Of a stretch of DNA of 5,850 bases, positions 1-4,959 are shown in pieces. Source of the stretch: Thermomicrobiales bacterium (GTDB lineage Bacteria; Chloroflexota; Chloroflexia; Thermomicrobiales; UBA6265). The position numbers were made by a program, and so were the translations under genes. The notes below the pieces were generated by a model. That model was not told the DNA's origin and did not search any database. It was given only the letters and a program-made list of their open reading frames with translations. Each line of letters starts with the position of its first letter. Position 1 is the stretch's first letter. Where the stretch lies: positions 1-5,850 of the forward strand of contig JADLCW010000010.1 of assembly GCA_020847015.1 (NCBI GenBank), read 5' to 3'.

Positions 1-33
1 ACCCTCGTGCGGGTTCGAGTCCCGCCGTCCGCA
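1..33 (+). tRNA. tRNA-Leu, 3' end only (partial)
   Basis: This is the 3' portion of a tRNA cut by the window edge. The T arm is visible: stem GCGGG (9-13), loop TTCGAGT (14-20) and stem CCCGC (21-25). The 3' acceptor strand CGTCCGC (26-32) and discriminator A33 follow. The genome then reads CCC rather than CCA, so the terminal A would be added by the CCA-adding enzyme. Bases 1-8 (ACCCTCGT) look like the 3' side of a long class II variable arm. Discriminator A, and an acceptor that would pair with a 5' GCGGACG, fit tRNA-Leu better than tRNA-Ser, which usually has G as discriminator. The anticodon is outside the window, so the isoacceptor cannot be named. Confidence 0.85.
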
Positions 34-63
34 CCCAGGAACCAGCATCGCAACGTGACCGTG

Positions 64-99
64 CGAAGGGTTGGCGCAGTGAACTGCGTCGGCCCTTCG
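64..99 (+). terminator. Two-part hairpin between tRNA and convergent gene; probable terminator
   Basis: An outer stem CGAAGGG (64-70) pairs perfectly with CCCTTCG (93-99). An inner stem CGCAGT (75-80) pairs perfectly with ACTGCG (83-88), with 4-nt mismatched bulges between the two stems. The structure lies about 30 nt after the tRNA and about 28 nt before the 3' end of the convergent small gene, so it could end transcription from both sides. There is no real T-tract on either side, so termination is inferred from position and stem strength only. Confidence 0.5.
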
Positions 100-126
100 G
101 CGTCCTGATCCTCGATTCTGCTGAGC

Positions 127-504
127 CTACCGCGCCTCCTTCGGCAGCTTGAGCGAGCAACTCAACTCGAGCAGGCGATCCACGTTTCCCGTCGTTTTCG
201 CCTTCCCCTTGCATTTGTCGTGGACACGGTAACCTGGCCCATACAGATAGCCGGTCATCTTCACGACTCGCCCGGGTCCCGCCCCGGCTAATTCACGGCA
301 GCGGTGGGTCACCTCGACGTGCTTGCCCTTGCGTTTCTCGATGCTCGATGCGCACTTCACGAGTGTTCGCGTCCGCACAACGGAGCTGGCGTAGTAGCCA
401 TGCCGCGACCACTGCTTGCCCTGCGTCGATACTTGCGCCGCCACAGTCCCCGGAAATGCGGCCCGCGCTCCCAGCAACCCAGCAACCACCCCCCGGCGAT
501 TCAT
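127..504 (-). CDS. Small secreted protein with four spaced cysteines, function unknown
   Basis: The product is 125 aa and I do not recognise its family. I chose ATG at 504 over the upstream in-frame ATG at 567 because a strong GGAGG lies 7 nt before it (512-516). The first residues are also a classic export signal: MNRR, a hydrophobic stretch (about residues 5-23), then AA-Q, with likely cleavage near residue 23-24. The mature part is basic (many K and R) and has four cysteines, C51, C69, C98 and C116, spaced 17, 28 and 17 residues apart, which would suit two disulfides outside the membrane. No membrane segment follows the signal peptide. It ends in LKLPKEAR with a TAG stop. It converges on the tRNA with a hairpin between them. 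Expression as a real gene is supported by the SD, signal peptide and cysteine pattern; the role is unknown. Confidence 0.65.
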   Translation of the reverse strand: MNRRGVVAGLLGARAAFPGTVAAQVSTQGKQWSRHGYYASSVVRTRTLVKCASSIEKRKGKHVEVTHRCRELAGAGPGRVVKMTGYLYGPGYRVHDKCKGKAKTTGNVDRLLELSCSLKLPKEAR

Positions 505-511
505 TCCTCCC

Positions 512-516
512 CCTCC
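512..516 (-). promoter_or_regulatory. Ribosome binding site deciding the start at 504
   Basis: Read on the minus strand the sequence is GGAGG, then 7 nt (GGGAGGA), then ATG. The upstream ATG at 567 has no comparable site, so the shorter protein with the signal peptide at its N-terminus is preferred. Confidence 0.7.
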
Positions 517-558
517 GCGAAATGCCTGAAGAGTCGCCCCGAATGCAACGCTTTCATC

Positions 559-587
559 AAATAGCATCTTCGCGCAACAAGTCTCAA
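559..587 (-). promoter_or_regulatory. Candidate sigma-70-like promoter for the small secreted protein
   Basis: On the minus strand, TTGAGA (582-587) is followed after 17 nt by CTATTT (559-564). The -35 matches consensus at 4 of 6 positions and the -10 is weak. It lies in the most AT-rich stretch of the left half (about 541-620) and would give a leader of roughly 50 nt before the ATG at 504. Position and composition support it more than the hexamers do. Confidence 0.3.
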
Positions 588-672
588 TTGTGACACGGCA
601 AATGTATTGTAAGCGTTTAGCGCGCCGGGCTGTTACGCCGTCTTGAACCGCGTCCGGGATCCGATCGACTGG

Positions 673-876
673 CTACGCCGCGTACGCCTGCACTGACCCG
701 TACGGCGTCGTGCCGACCACCCACCACGCGTGGTCCACGATCGTACGCTCCTGCTGATCCCGAGTCTGCATCGCCAGGTGGCGCAACCCCGCCCGCACCA
801 CCTCCGGATGGGCGCTGCCGTGGATCCACACGTCGAGCCACGCGGCGACGGCGCTGGAGAGATGCTCGATAGTCAT
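673..876 (-). CDS. Small orphan protein, 67 aa, function unknown
   Basis: I do not recognise this 67-aa product. The frame stays open upstream to 1065, but the start at ATG 876 is chosen because AAAGGAG (883-889) lies 6 nt before it. The upstream extension is low-complexity Ala/Glu/Gly-rich sequence typical of read-through of GC-rich DNA. The protein begins MTIEHLSSAVAAWLDVWIHG, an amphipathic helix-like stretch. It continues with a charged middle (about residues 28-49, with TRDQQERTIVDH) and a Trp-Trp-Val-Val segment at 51-54, and ends SVQAYAA. There is no signal peptide, cysteine or transmembrane span, so it is probably a small cytoplasmic protein. It runs in the same direction as the gene at 127-504 but is 168 nt upstream of it, so co-transcription is possible but not obvious. 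Confidence 0.5.
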   Translation of the reverse strand: MTIEHLSSAVAAWLDVWIHGSAHPEVVRAGLRHLAMQTRDQQERTIVDHAWWVVGTTPYGSVQAYAA

Positions 877-882
877 GGCGCT

Positions 883-889
883 CTCCTTT
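883..889 (-). promoter_or_regulatory. Ribosome binding site for the 67-aa orphan gene
   Basis: On the minus strand AAAGGAG is followed by AGCGCC (6 nt) and ATG at 876. It is the main evidence that the short ORF is a gene and that the longer open frame upstream is not translated. Confidence 0.6.
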
Positions 890-963
890 GGGACTTCGGC
901 TTCGGCGCCAGTCGCCTCGGCTGCTTCGATGCCTCTACGGTAGGTCGCGGATGCGCCCGCGGC

Positions 964-992
964 TGCCATGTGCGCGATGCTCGCCGTGTCAA
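964..992 (-). promoter_or_regulatory. Perfect -35 hexamer upstream of the 67-aa gene; weak promoter candidate
   Basis: On the minus strand a perfect TTGACA (987-992) is followed after 17 nt by ATGGCA (964-969), which is a poor -10. It is oriented toward the small gene starting at 876 and would leave a leader of about 80 nt. The rest of 877-1132 is GC-rich intergenic DNA in which I see no gene. Confidence 0.25.
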
Positions 993-1043
993 CTCTGGAA
1001 CACGCGCGCCACGCCGACTTCGGCCCCGGGCTTGGGAGGGTTG

Positions 1044-1072
1044 TTGCCCCGCGGGGTGCGCCCATGTAGGGT
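1044..1072 (+). promoter_or_regulatory. Weak promoter candidate for the hydrolase gene
   Basis: TTGCCC (1044-1049), a 17-nt spacer and TAGGGT (1067-1072) would place a start about 54 nt before the ATG at 1133. The hexamers match consensus at 4 and 3 of 6 positions. It is listed because it is the best pair in the interval, not because it is strong. Confidence 0.18.
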
Positions 1073-1132
1073 TCCGACCCAGCGGTGAATCAGGTTTCGG
1101 CAACGAGTGTCCGGCAAGAATGGAGAGGTGGC

Positions 1133-2050
1133 ATGACGATCGCGAATGCGCCCACACATGAGGGCACGATTCCTTTCAAGGGCTACCAAACCTGGCGCCA
1201 AGTCGTGGGAGAGGCTGAAGAGCCGGGCAAGTTCCCCCTGCTGTGCTTGCACGGCGGCCCCGGCGCGCTGCACGACTATCTGGAATCAATGGCAGCCATC
1301 GCCAACACCGGGCGTCGGGTGATCTTCTACGATCAGCTCGGCTGCGGCCGTTCATCCATCCCGGAATCGAACCCGGAGATGTGGACGGTCGATCTCTATA
1401 TCGAGGAAGTCGGCGCCGTGCGCACCGCTCTTGGGCTGGATCGCATCCATCTGCTCGGGCAATCCTGGGGCGGCATGTTGGCCATGGAGTACGCCCTCAC
1501 CCAGCCTGAGGGGCTGATGAGCCTTACCATCGCCAGCTCTCCGGCCAGCATGATTCAGTGGGTGGAAGAAGCCAACAAGCTGCGCGATCGGTTGCCGTCC
1601 GAGATCCAGCAAACCCTGCTACGCCATGAGGCCGCCGGCACGACCGACTCGCCGGAGTACGCAGCGGCCATGCAGGTGTTCTACGACCGCCATGTCTGCC
1701 GCGTCGTCCCCAATCCGGACTACGTGCAACGCTCGTTCGCGGGACTGGTCGCCAACCCCGAGGTCTATCACACGATGAATGGCCCGAGCGAGTTCCACGT
1801 CGTGGGCACGCTGAAAAATTGGGAGATCATCGACCGCCTCGGCGAAATCCGCGTGCCGACCCTGGTCACCTCCGGCCGCCACGACGAAGCAACACCGCTC
1901 ATCGCCCAAACTGTCCGCGACGGCATCCCCGGGGCGCGCTGGGAGATCTTCGAGGAGAGTTCGCACATGGCCCACGCCGAGGAGACGGAGCGCTACATGC
2001 AGGTGATCGACGCATTCCTTAGCGAGATTGAGCAGGCGGCCGCAGTCTGA
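1133..2050 (+). CDS. pip: Proline iminopeptidase-type alpha/beta hydrolase (peptidase family S33)
   Basis: The 305-aa product is a cytoplasmic alpha/beta hydrolase of the proline iminopeptidase / L-amino-acid amidase type, which removes N-terminal proline or other residues from small peptides or amides. Visible marks are HGGPG at 40-44 (oxyanion region), DQLGCGRS at 67-74, nucleophile elbow GQSWGG with Ser111, MNGPSEF at 215-221 in the cap region, GRHDEATP with probable acid Asp251, and SSHMAH with His278. All three catalytic residues are present and the length is normal for the family. ATG 1133 is preferred over the in-frame GTG at 1085 because GGAG (1122-1125) sits 7 nt before it and the family normally starts shortly before the GYQTW segment. 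There is no signal peptide. The stop TGA (2048-2050) is directly followed by an insertion sequence end. Exact substrate (proline peptide versus amide) cannot be told from sequence alone. Confidence 0.88.
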   Translation: MTIANAPTHEGTIPFKGYQTWRQVVGEAEEPGKFPLLCLHGGPGALHDYLESMAAIANTGRRVIFYDQLGCGRSSIPESNPEMWTVDLYIEEVGAVRTALGLDRIHLLGQSWGGMLAMEYALTQPEGLMSLTIASSPASMIQWVEEANKLRDRLPSEIQQTLLRHEAAGTTDSPEYAAAMQVFYDRHVCRVVPNPDYVQRSFAGLVANPEVYHTMNGPSEFHVVGTLKNWEIIDRLGEIRVPTLVTSGRHDEATPLIAQTVRDGIPGARWEIFEESSHMAHAEETERYMQVIDAFLSEIEQAAAV

Positions 2051-2068
2051 GAGCCAGTCTGGAAGAGG
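2051..2068 (+). repeat. Left terminal inverted repeat of the IS relic
   Basis: The sequence is GAGCCAGTCTGGAAGAGG. It starts at the base after the TGA of the upstream hydrolase gene. It resembles the GAG-C-GT-T-GAAA style ends common in IS5-family elements and pairs imperfectly with 2634-2651. Confidence 0.65.
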
Positions 2069-2119
2069 ATCGCGATGAGATAATCGACGACGCGCATCAC
2101 GATTGCGCGGAGGTCCATT

Positions 2120-2632
2120 ATGCATCGCGCGCGCTTTCCCTCTGGCCTGATCGGCGCGGAATAGACGCTCCTGAAGCCGCCGATCTCCGGACCGCTGCCC
2201 AGTGGTCGGCCGGCGCGTCATCCGCGGTGCAAGATCGACCTCGCCATCCTGTACGTGCCGCGCACTGATTGTCAGTGGCGGGCGCTGCCGCACGAGTTCG
2301 ACCGGGTCTTCGCTCGGTTGGCGCTGGTCTGGGTCGAAAGCGGCTACCAGCGCCGCTGCGCGGAGTGGGTGACCAGATATGGAACTGGCGGGGGGAGGTC
2401 ATGCAGCACGCGGCTGCACGGATGCGCCCCGTCTGGCTGACGGCGGCCGCCCCCCGCCGCCGCGATCCAAAGGCTTTCGAGCGCCGCCGCACCGAAGGGG
2501 GTGGAGCGCACTTTCGCTCGACCGGAGCGCAACTGCGGCCTCAGCGAGAACTGCGAGGCGCCGCCGACCAGCGAGGAGACCTGGATCTACGCAGTCGCCA
2601 GTCGCCTTCTCCTGAGGCGACTGATCCGATGA
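2120..2632 (+). pseudogene. IS5-family-like transposase, internally deleted with two in-frame stops
   Basis: One frame of 171 codons carries both ends of a DDE transposase. The N-terminus MHRARFPSGLIGAE, then stop, then TLLK matches the family pattern M-R-YPSDLTDAEW-LL. Codon 15 (TAG, 2162-2164) stands where the conserved Trp (TGG) belongs. A GRP motif follows (29-31), then YVPRTDCQWRALPHEF (45-60), the conserved RTGCQWR-LPHDF block. The next residues, FARLALVWVESGY, belong near the late part of the enzyme, so about 90-100 residues, including the first catalytic Asp region, are deleted. WVESGY replaces the usual W-DGGY, so the second catalytic Asp reads Glu. A second stop, TGA, lies at 2438-2440 in a GC-rich degraded stretch. 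The C-terminus is clear: VERTFA, with the Glu position of the DDE triad, then SEETWIYAVASRLLLRRLIR and TGA. It is a dead gene. Confidence 0.82.
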
Positions 2633-2633
2633 C

Positions 2634-2651
2634 GGCTTTCCGCATAGGCTC
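2634..2651 (+). repeat. Right terminal inverted repeat of the IS relic
   Basis: The sequence is GGCTTTCCGCATAGGCTC, starting 1 nt after the transposase stop codon. The outer GGCTC and inner TTCC match the reverse complement of the left end. Its outer edge at 2651 is also where the substrate-binding-protein-like reading frame on the minus strand is cut. Confidence 0.6.
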
Positions 2652-2968
2652 CTGGACGTTGCCGAGCGCATCCGCGTGCTCCCAACTCTTGGCGAGCAGC
2701 GGCTGGAACGCTCCCTTCTCATCGAATGTCAGGAGCACTTCAGAACGCTGCAGACGACGGGATTCGCGGTGAAGTCGGAAGAGCGCGCCGGCTTTTCAGC
2801 CCGCGCATGCCGCCTTTCAGCCCGAAGGTGACTGTGCTGGCGTTCTGTCGCAGCGGGCACAAATCTGGCAGCTCCCGCCCGGAATCTCACCGGATTGCCG
2901 AACGCCGTCAACGGCGCCTTGCTGCCGGGGTCGCCGGCAAAAAGGCGGAAGAAACCGCGACGGTGCAT
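2652..2968 (-). pseudogene. Truncated, frameshifted fragment resembling an ABC transporter family 5 substrate-binding protein
   Basis: From ATG 2968 a frame starts MHRRGFFRLFAG, with paired arginines and a short hydrophobic run like a degraded export signal. It runs 79 aa to TGA at 2729-2731, ending DFTANPVVCSVLKCS. A one-base frame change near 2732-2738 joins it to LLTFDEKGAFQPLLAKSWEH (about 2735-2676), which resembles the LLTFDE-G--QPLLA-SWE block near the N-terminus of family 5 (dipeptide/oligopeptide/nickel) substrate-binding proteins. The match then stops at the right end of the IS relic, so about four fifths of a normal roughly 500-600-aa protein is absent. The stretch between residues 46 and 62 is poor and carries a 21-bp imperfect tandem repeat, which suggests further frame damage. 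The identification rests on one good block and on the context; a shadow frame is the main alternative. Confidence 0.45.
2794..2824 (-). repeat. Short tandem direct repeat, 10-bp core with a 21-bp period
   Basis: TTTCAGCCCG occurs at 2794-2803 and again at 2815-2824, exactly 21 bases apart. In the minus-strand fragment this gives two 7-residue units, RAERRHA and RAEKPAR. The outer parts of the units have diverged. It is probably a slippage duplication inside the degraded gene. Confidence 0.55.
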
Positions 2969-3171
2969 CGTGGCCTCGCGCTGCTCGCGAGAGAACGGCG
3001 CGAGCCGGCGGTCGAACGCGCGTCTTCGATCTCGCCTCACATCGCCCGCCATCGTGTACCGGCGCCTCATGAAACTCCAGCAACGGGCGCGGTCGCCCCC
3101 AATCAGCGCACAATGGATCGGCGATGCGGTCGGCATGCCGGCGAGCGTTCCCGCATCAGGAGGCCCAACCC
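2969..3171. other. GC-rich divergent intergenic region, no gene seen
   Basis: This interval separates the minus-strand relic from the plus-strand ferredoxin gene. The only clear element is AGGAGG at 3158-3163, 8 nt before the ferredoxin ATG. I found no convincing promoter pair on the plus strand; CACAAT near 3108-3113 resembles a -10 but has no acceptable -35. Open frames here are long only because of the GC content. Confidence 0.4.
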
Positions 3172-3486
3172 ATGAGCGAACCCACATCCAGGCGCGGCAT
3201 CGAGGTCACCATCGACCCGCACCGCTGCATCGGCATCGGCAAATGCGCCGCCGCCGCCCCCGGCATCTACACGCTGGATGAGGAGACCGGCAAAGCCGTG
3301 CTGGAGAACGGGGAAGAAGCGACCGTCGAGCAACTGTTCGCCGGCGCTCGCGCGTGCCCGACGCAGGCCATCATCATCGAGCAGTTCGGCCGCAGGGTAT
3401 TCCCCCGTCTTCTGGTTCCCATGTTCGGCGACAAACCGGGGGAAAATGGCGTCAACGCGGGCGATTCGGGCGAATCTGCCAGCTAA
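3172..3486 (+). CDS. Small three-cysteine ferredoxin
   Basis: The 104-aa product is a small iron-sulfur electron carrier of the kind that often serves cytochrome P450s or other oxygenases. After a short basic N-terminus, DPHRCIGIGKC holds Cys19 and Cys25 (C-x5-C), and ACPTQAI holds Cys62 (C-P). These three cysteines are the only ones. The usual fourth ligand position inside the first motif is Ile22, so a [3Fe-4S] cluster, or a [4Fe-4S] cluster with a non-Cys ligand, is expected. The body, with APGIYTLDEETGKAVLENGE, is typical of the family. A tail of about 30 residues (73-104), first basic and hydrophobic, then rich in Gly, Asp and Ser, goes beyond the usual end. ATG 3172 is preferred over an in-frame ATG at 3124 because AGGAGG lies 8 nt upstream and the family starts close to the first cysteine motif. 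No P450 or reductase is within the window. Confidence 0.87.
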   Translation: MSEPTSRRGIEVTIDPHRCIGIGKCAAAAPGIYTLDEETGKAVLENGEEATVEQLFAGARACPTQAIIIEQFGRRVFPRLLVPMFGDKPGENGVNAGDSGESAS

Positions 3487-3504
3487 TTCGCGAGCCGATA
3501 CAAT
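3476..3504 (+). promoter_or_regulatory. Candidate promoter for the metallophosphoesterase gene
   Basis: CTGCCA (3476-3481, 4 of 6 matches to TTGACA) is followed after 17 nt by TACAAT (3499-3504, 5 of 6 matches to TATAAT). It overlaps the 3' end of the ferredoxin gene and would start transcription about 44 nt before the ATG at 3555. If real, the phosphoesterase can be expressed separately from the ferredoxin, although the 68-nt gap and absence of a terminator also allow read-through. Confidence 0.4.
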
Positions 3505-3554
3505 CGAGTCGCCGCCCGGCGCGGGCGCGCGTGGTTCGTAGAGGAGGCAGCGCC

Positions 3555-4871
3555 ATGTCCGCTCCAGACTCGAGCGTCCGCCGCACCGCTCCCCGTGGGC
3601 ACCGGCGCCGCAGCTCCGTCCTTGCCTGGCTCGCCGTACTCACGGTCATGTTGTTCGTCGCCCCGACGATCTCGACCGCCGCCCAGACCTCAGCCACGCC
3701 GATCGCCGCGCCGCCCTCGCTGGTCTGGACGGAGATCGGCTCCGACGGCCAACTCAACGCCCGCGCCCTGGCGGCGACAGCCTGTCCCGATATCACGATC
3801 GACGACCAATCGCAACCAATGGTCGTCCGCGCCTCCGCCACGGCCGATTTCCCCGGCGTCGTGTGCGAGGCGGTCATTCCGGCTAACGCCAAGACAGCCG
3901 CCATCGACAGCCAGTCGCTCGCGCTGTTGCCGGACACGCTGACCCGCATTGCCGTCATCGGCGACACCGGTTGCCGCGTCAAGGGTGACGATTACCAGGA
4001 TTGTGCGAACCCTGAGGCCTGGCCGCTGCAAACGATCGCCGCTCAGGTTGCCGCATGGCGCCCTGAACTCATCATCCACGTCGGAGACTACATCTATCGC
4101 GAGTCGCCTTGTCCCGAGGATGCCGGTTGCGCCGGCTCTCCCTTCGGCGACAACGCCGCCACCTGGCGGGCCGACGTGTTTACTCCGCTCGCCGATCTGT
4201 TGCCGACCACGCCGTGGCTTTTTATCCGCGGCAATCATGAAACGTGCGCCCGGGCCGGAGTCGGCTGGTTCCGCTATCTCGCTCCAGAGCCCGCGCCAGC
4301 CGCGTGCGAACAGTTCACCGCTCCTTTCCCGTTGACGCTGCCGGGCGGAATTCACACCGTGGTGATGGACTCCGCCGAAATCGGCGACGTCCACACCACC
4401 CCGGAGATCAACGCGGCGTACATCCCGCAGTTGCAGGAAGTCGCTGCGCTGGCGAATTCCGGCACGTGGCTGCTGACCCACAAGCCGCTGGCCGGCGCCT
4501 TGCTCGATTTCGGGCAGGGTGAGCAAGTGGCGACCTATGCCACGCTGCGAGCCATCGCCAACAACGAGCTGCCGCACGGCATCTCGCTCGCGATCGCCGG
4601 TCACGTCCACCTCGGCCAGGCGCTGCTCTTCCGTCGCGAGGCGCGGACGCCCACGCAGCTCGTCGTCGGCAACAGCGGCACGCGGCTCGACAAAGGCGAA
4701 ACGGCGACGTTCGCTGGCGAAGTTCTGGGCGACCCGGATCTCGGTTTAGGATTCATCGACGCCGGATTCGGCTACACCCGCCTGGAGCCCGCCGCCGACC
4801 GACTGACCGTCACCGCCGTCGCACTCGATGGCGGCACGACCTGGAAGCTGGTGCTGCCTCGCTCGTCGTAG
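3555..4871 (+). CDS. Secreted calcineurin-like metallophosphoesterase
   Basis: The 438-aa product is exported and should hydrolyse a phosphate ester outside the cytoplasm using two metal ions; its substrate is unknown. The start at ATG 3555 is set by GAGGAGG (3541-3547) 7 nt upstream and by the signal peptide: a basic segment (RRTAPRGHRRR, 9-19), a hydrophobic core (22-38) and a likely cleavage after ISTA near 42. The frame is open further upstream, overlapping the ferredoxin gene, but without signal or SD. The family motifs occur in order: IAVIGDTG with Asp137, HVGDYIY with Asp178, RGNHET with Asn227 and His228, THKP with His309, and GHVH with His350 and His352. GNSGT (372-376) follows. All metal ligands expected from the family are present. 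A domain of about 85 residues (45-130) precedes the catalytic core. Eight cysteines (77, 104, 140, 150, 186, 192, 231, 251) suit disulfides in an exported protein. Confidence 0.9.
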   Translation: MSAPDSSVRRTAPRGHRRRSSVLAWLAVLTVMLFVAPTISTAAQTSATPIAAPPSLVWTEIGSDGQLNARALAATACPDITIDDQSQPMVVRASATADFPGVVCEAVIPANAKTAAIDSQSLALLPDTLTRIAVIGDTGCRVKGDDYQDCANPEAWPLQTIAAQVAAWRPELIIHVGDYIYRESPCPEDAGCAGSPFGDNAATWRADVFTPLADLLPTTPWLFIRGNHETCARAGVGWFRYLAPEPAPAACEQFTAPFPLTLPGGIHTVVMDSAEIGDVHTTPEINAAYIPQLQEVAALANSGTWLLTHKPLAGALLDFGQGEQVATYATLRAIANNELPHGISLAIAGHVHLGQALLFRREARTPTQLVVGNSGTRLDKGETATFAGEVLGDPDLGLGFIDAGFGYTRLEPAADRLTVTAVALDGGTTWKLVLPRSS

Positions 4872-4905
4872 CGGAACGGACACCGGCGCCCTCCGCGGAC
4901 GCGAC

Positions 4906-4935
4906 AACGGGTCTGCCCCGAGAGGCAGACCCGTT
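4906..4935 (+). terminator. Strong intrinsic-type terminator between convergent genes
   Basis: A perfect 12-bp stem, AACGGGTCTGCC (4906-4917) with GGCAGACCCGTT (4924-4935), closes a 6-nt loop CCGAGA. On the plus strand it is followed by TCGCTCC, so the T-run is short (GTTT). It lies 34 nt after the metallophosphoesterase stop and would end that transcript. Being symmetrical it may also stop groEL transcription from the other side. Confidence 0.8.
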
Positions 4936-4959
4936 TCGCTCCAGTCGTGGAACTGGCCT

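Larger units (their letters stand above)
2051..2651 (+). mobile_element. Decayed, internally deleted IS5-family-like insertion sequence (601 bp)
   Basis: The element is bounded by imperfect terminal inverted repeats. The left end is GAGCCAGTCTGGAAGAGG (2051-2068) and the right end is GGCTTTCCGCATAGGCTC (2634-2651). Reading the left end in reverse complement, 10 of the 14 outermost bases agree (TTCC..A..GGCTC). Between them is one transposase relic in the same orientation. The flanks are CTGA (2047-2050) and CTGG (2652-2655), which could be a decayed 4-bp target duplication or unrelated. Typical members of this group with a 260-280-aa transposase are larger, about 0.85 kb or more, so roughly 250-350 bp of the interior is missing. 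The element cannot move by itself. The group assignment comes from transposase residues recognised by eye. Confidence 0.75.

Noticed and set aside
1085..1132. GTG start extending the hydrolase by 16 residues
   Set aside because: No ribosome binding site is positioned for it, the added residues are not family-like, and ATG 1133 has GGAG at good spacing.
730..1161. Plus-strand 143-codon open frame over the orphan gene and the intergenic region
   Set aside because: Low-complexity Arg/Gly/Cys composition, no SD, and it runs through the start of the hydrolase gene.
1619..2293. Minus-strand 224-codon open frame opposite the hydrolase
   Set aside because: It is antisense to a clear catalytic gene, rich in Arg and Asp as expected for a GC-rich shadow frame, and crosses into the IS relic.
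2421..2440. GTCTGGCTGA as an alternative right end of the IS relic (a GCCAG inverted match to the left end)
   Set aside because: The transposase C-terminus (VERTFA to LLLRRLIR) continues to 2632 and a better inverted repeat follows directly at 2634-2651.
2269..2772. Plus-strand 167-codon open frame spanning the IS relic and beyond
   Set aside because: It is out of frame with the recognisable transposase blocks and crosses the right inverted repeat.
3354..3554. N-terminal extension of the metallophosphoesterase overlapping the ferredoxin gene
   Set aside because: It would bury the signal peptide inside the protein; the SD at 3541-3547 and the export signal after ATG 3555 settle the start.
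3690..4610. Minus-strand 306-codon open frame opposite the metallophosphoesterase
   Set aside because: It is an antisense shadow of a gene with all family motifs; no SD and no recognisable domain.
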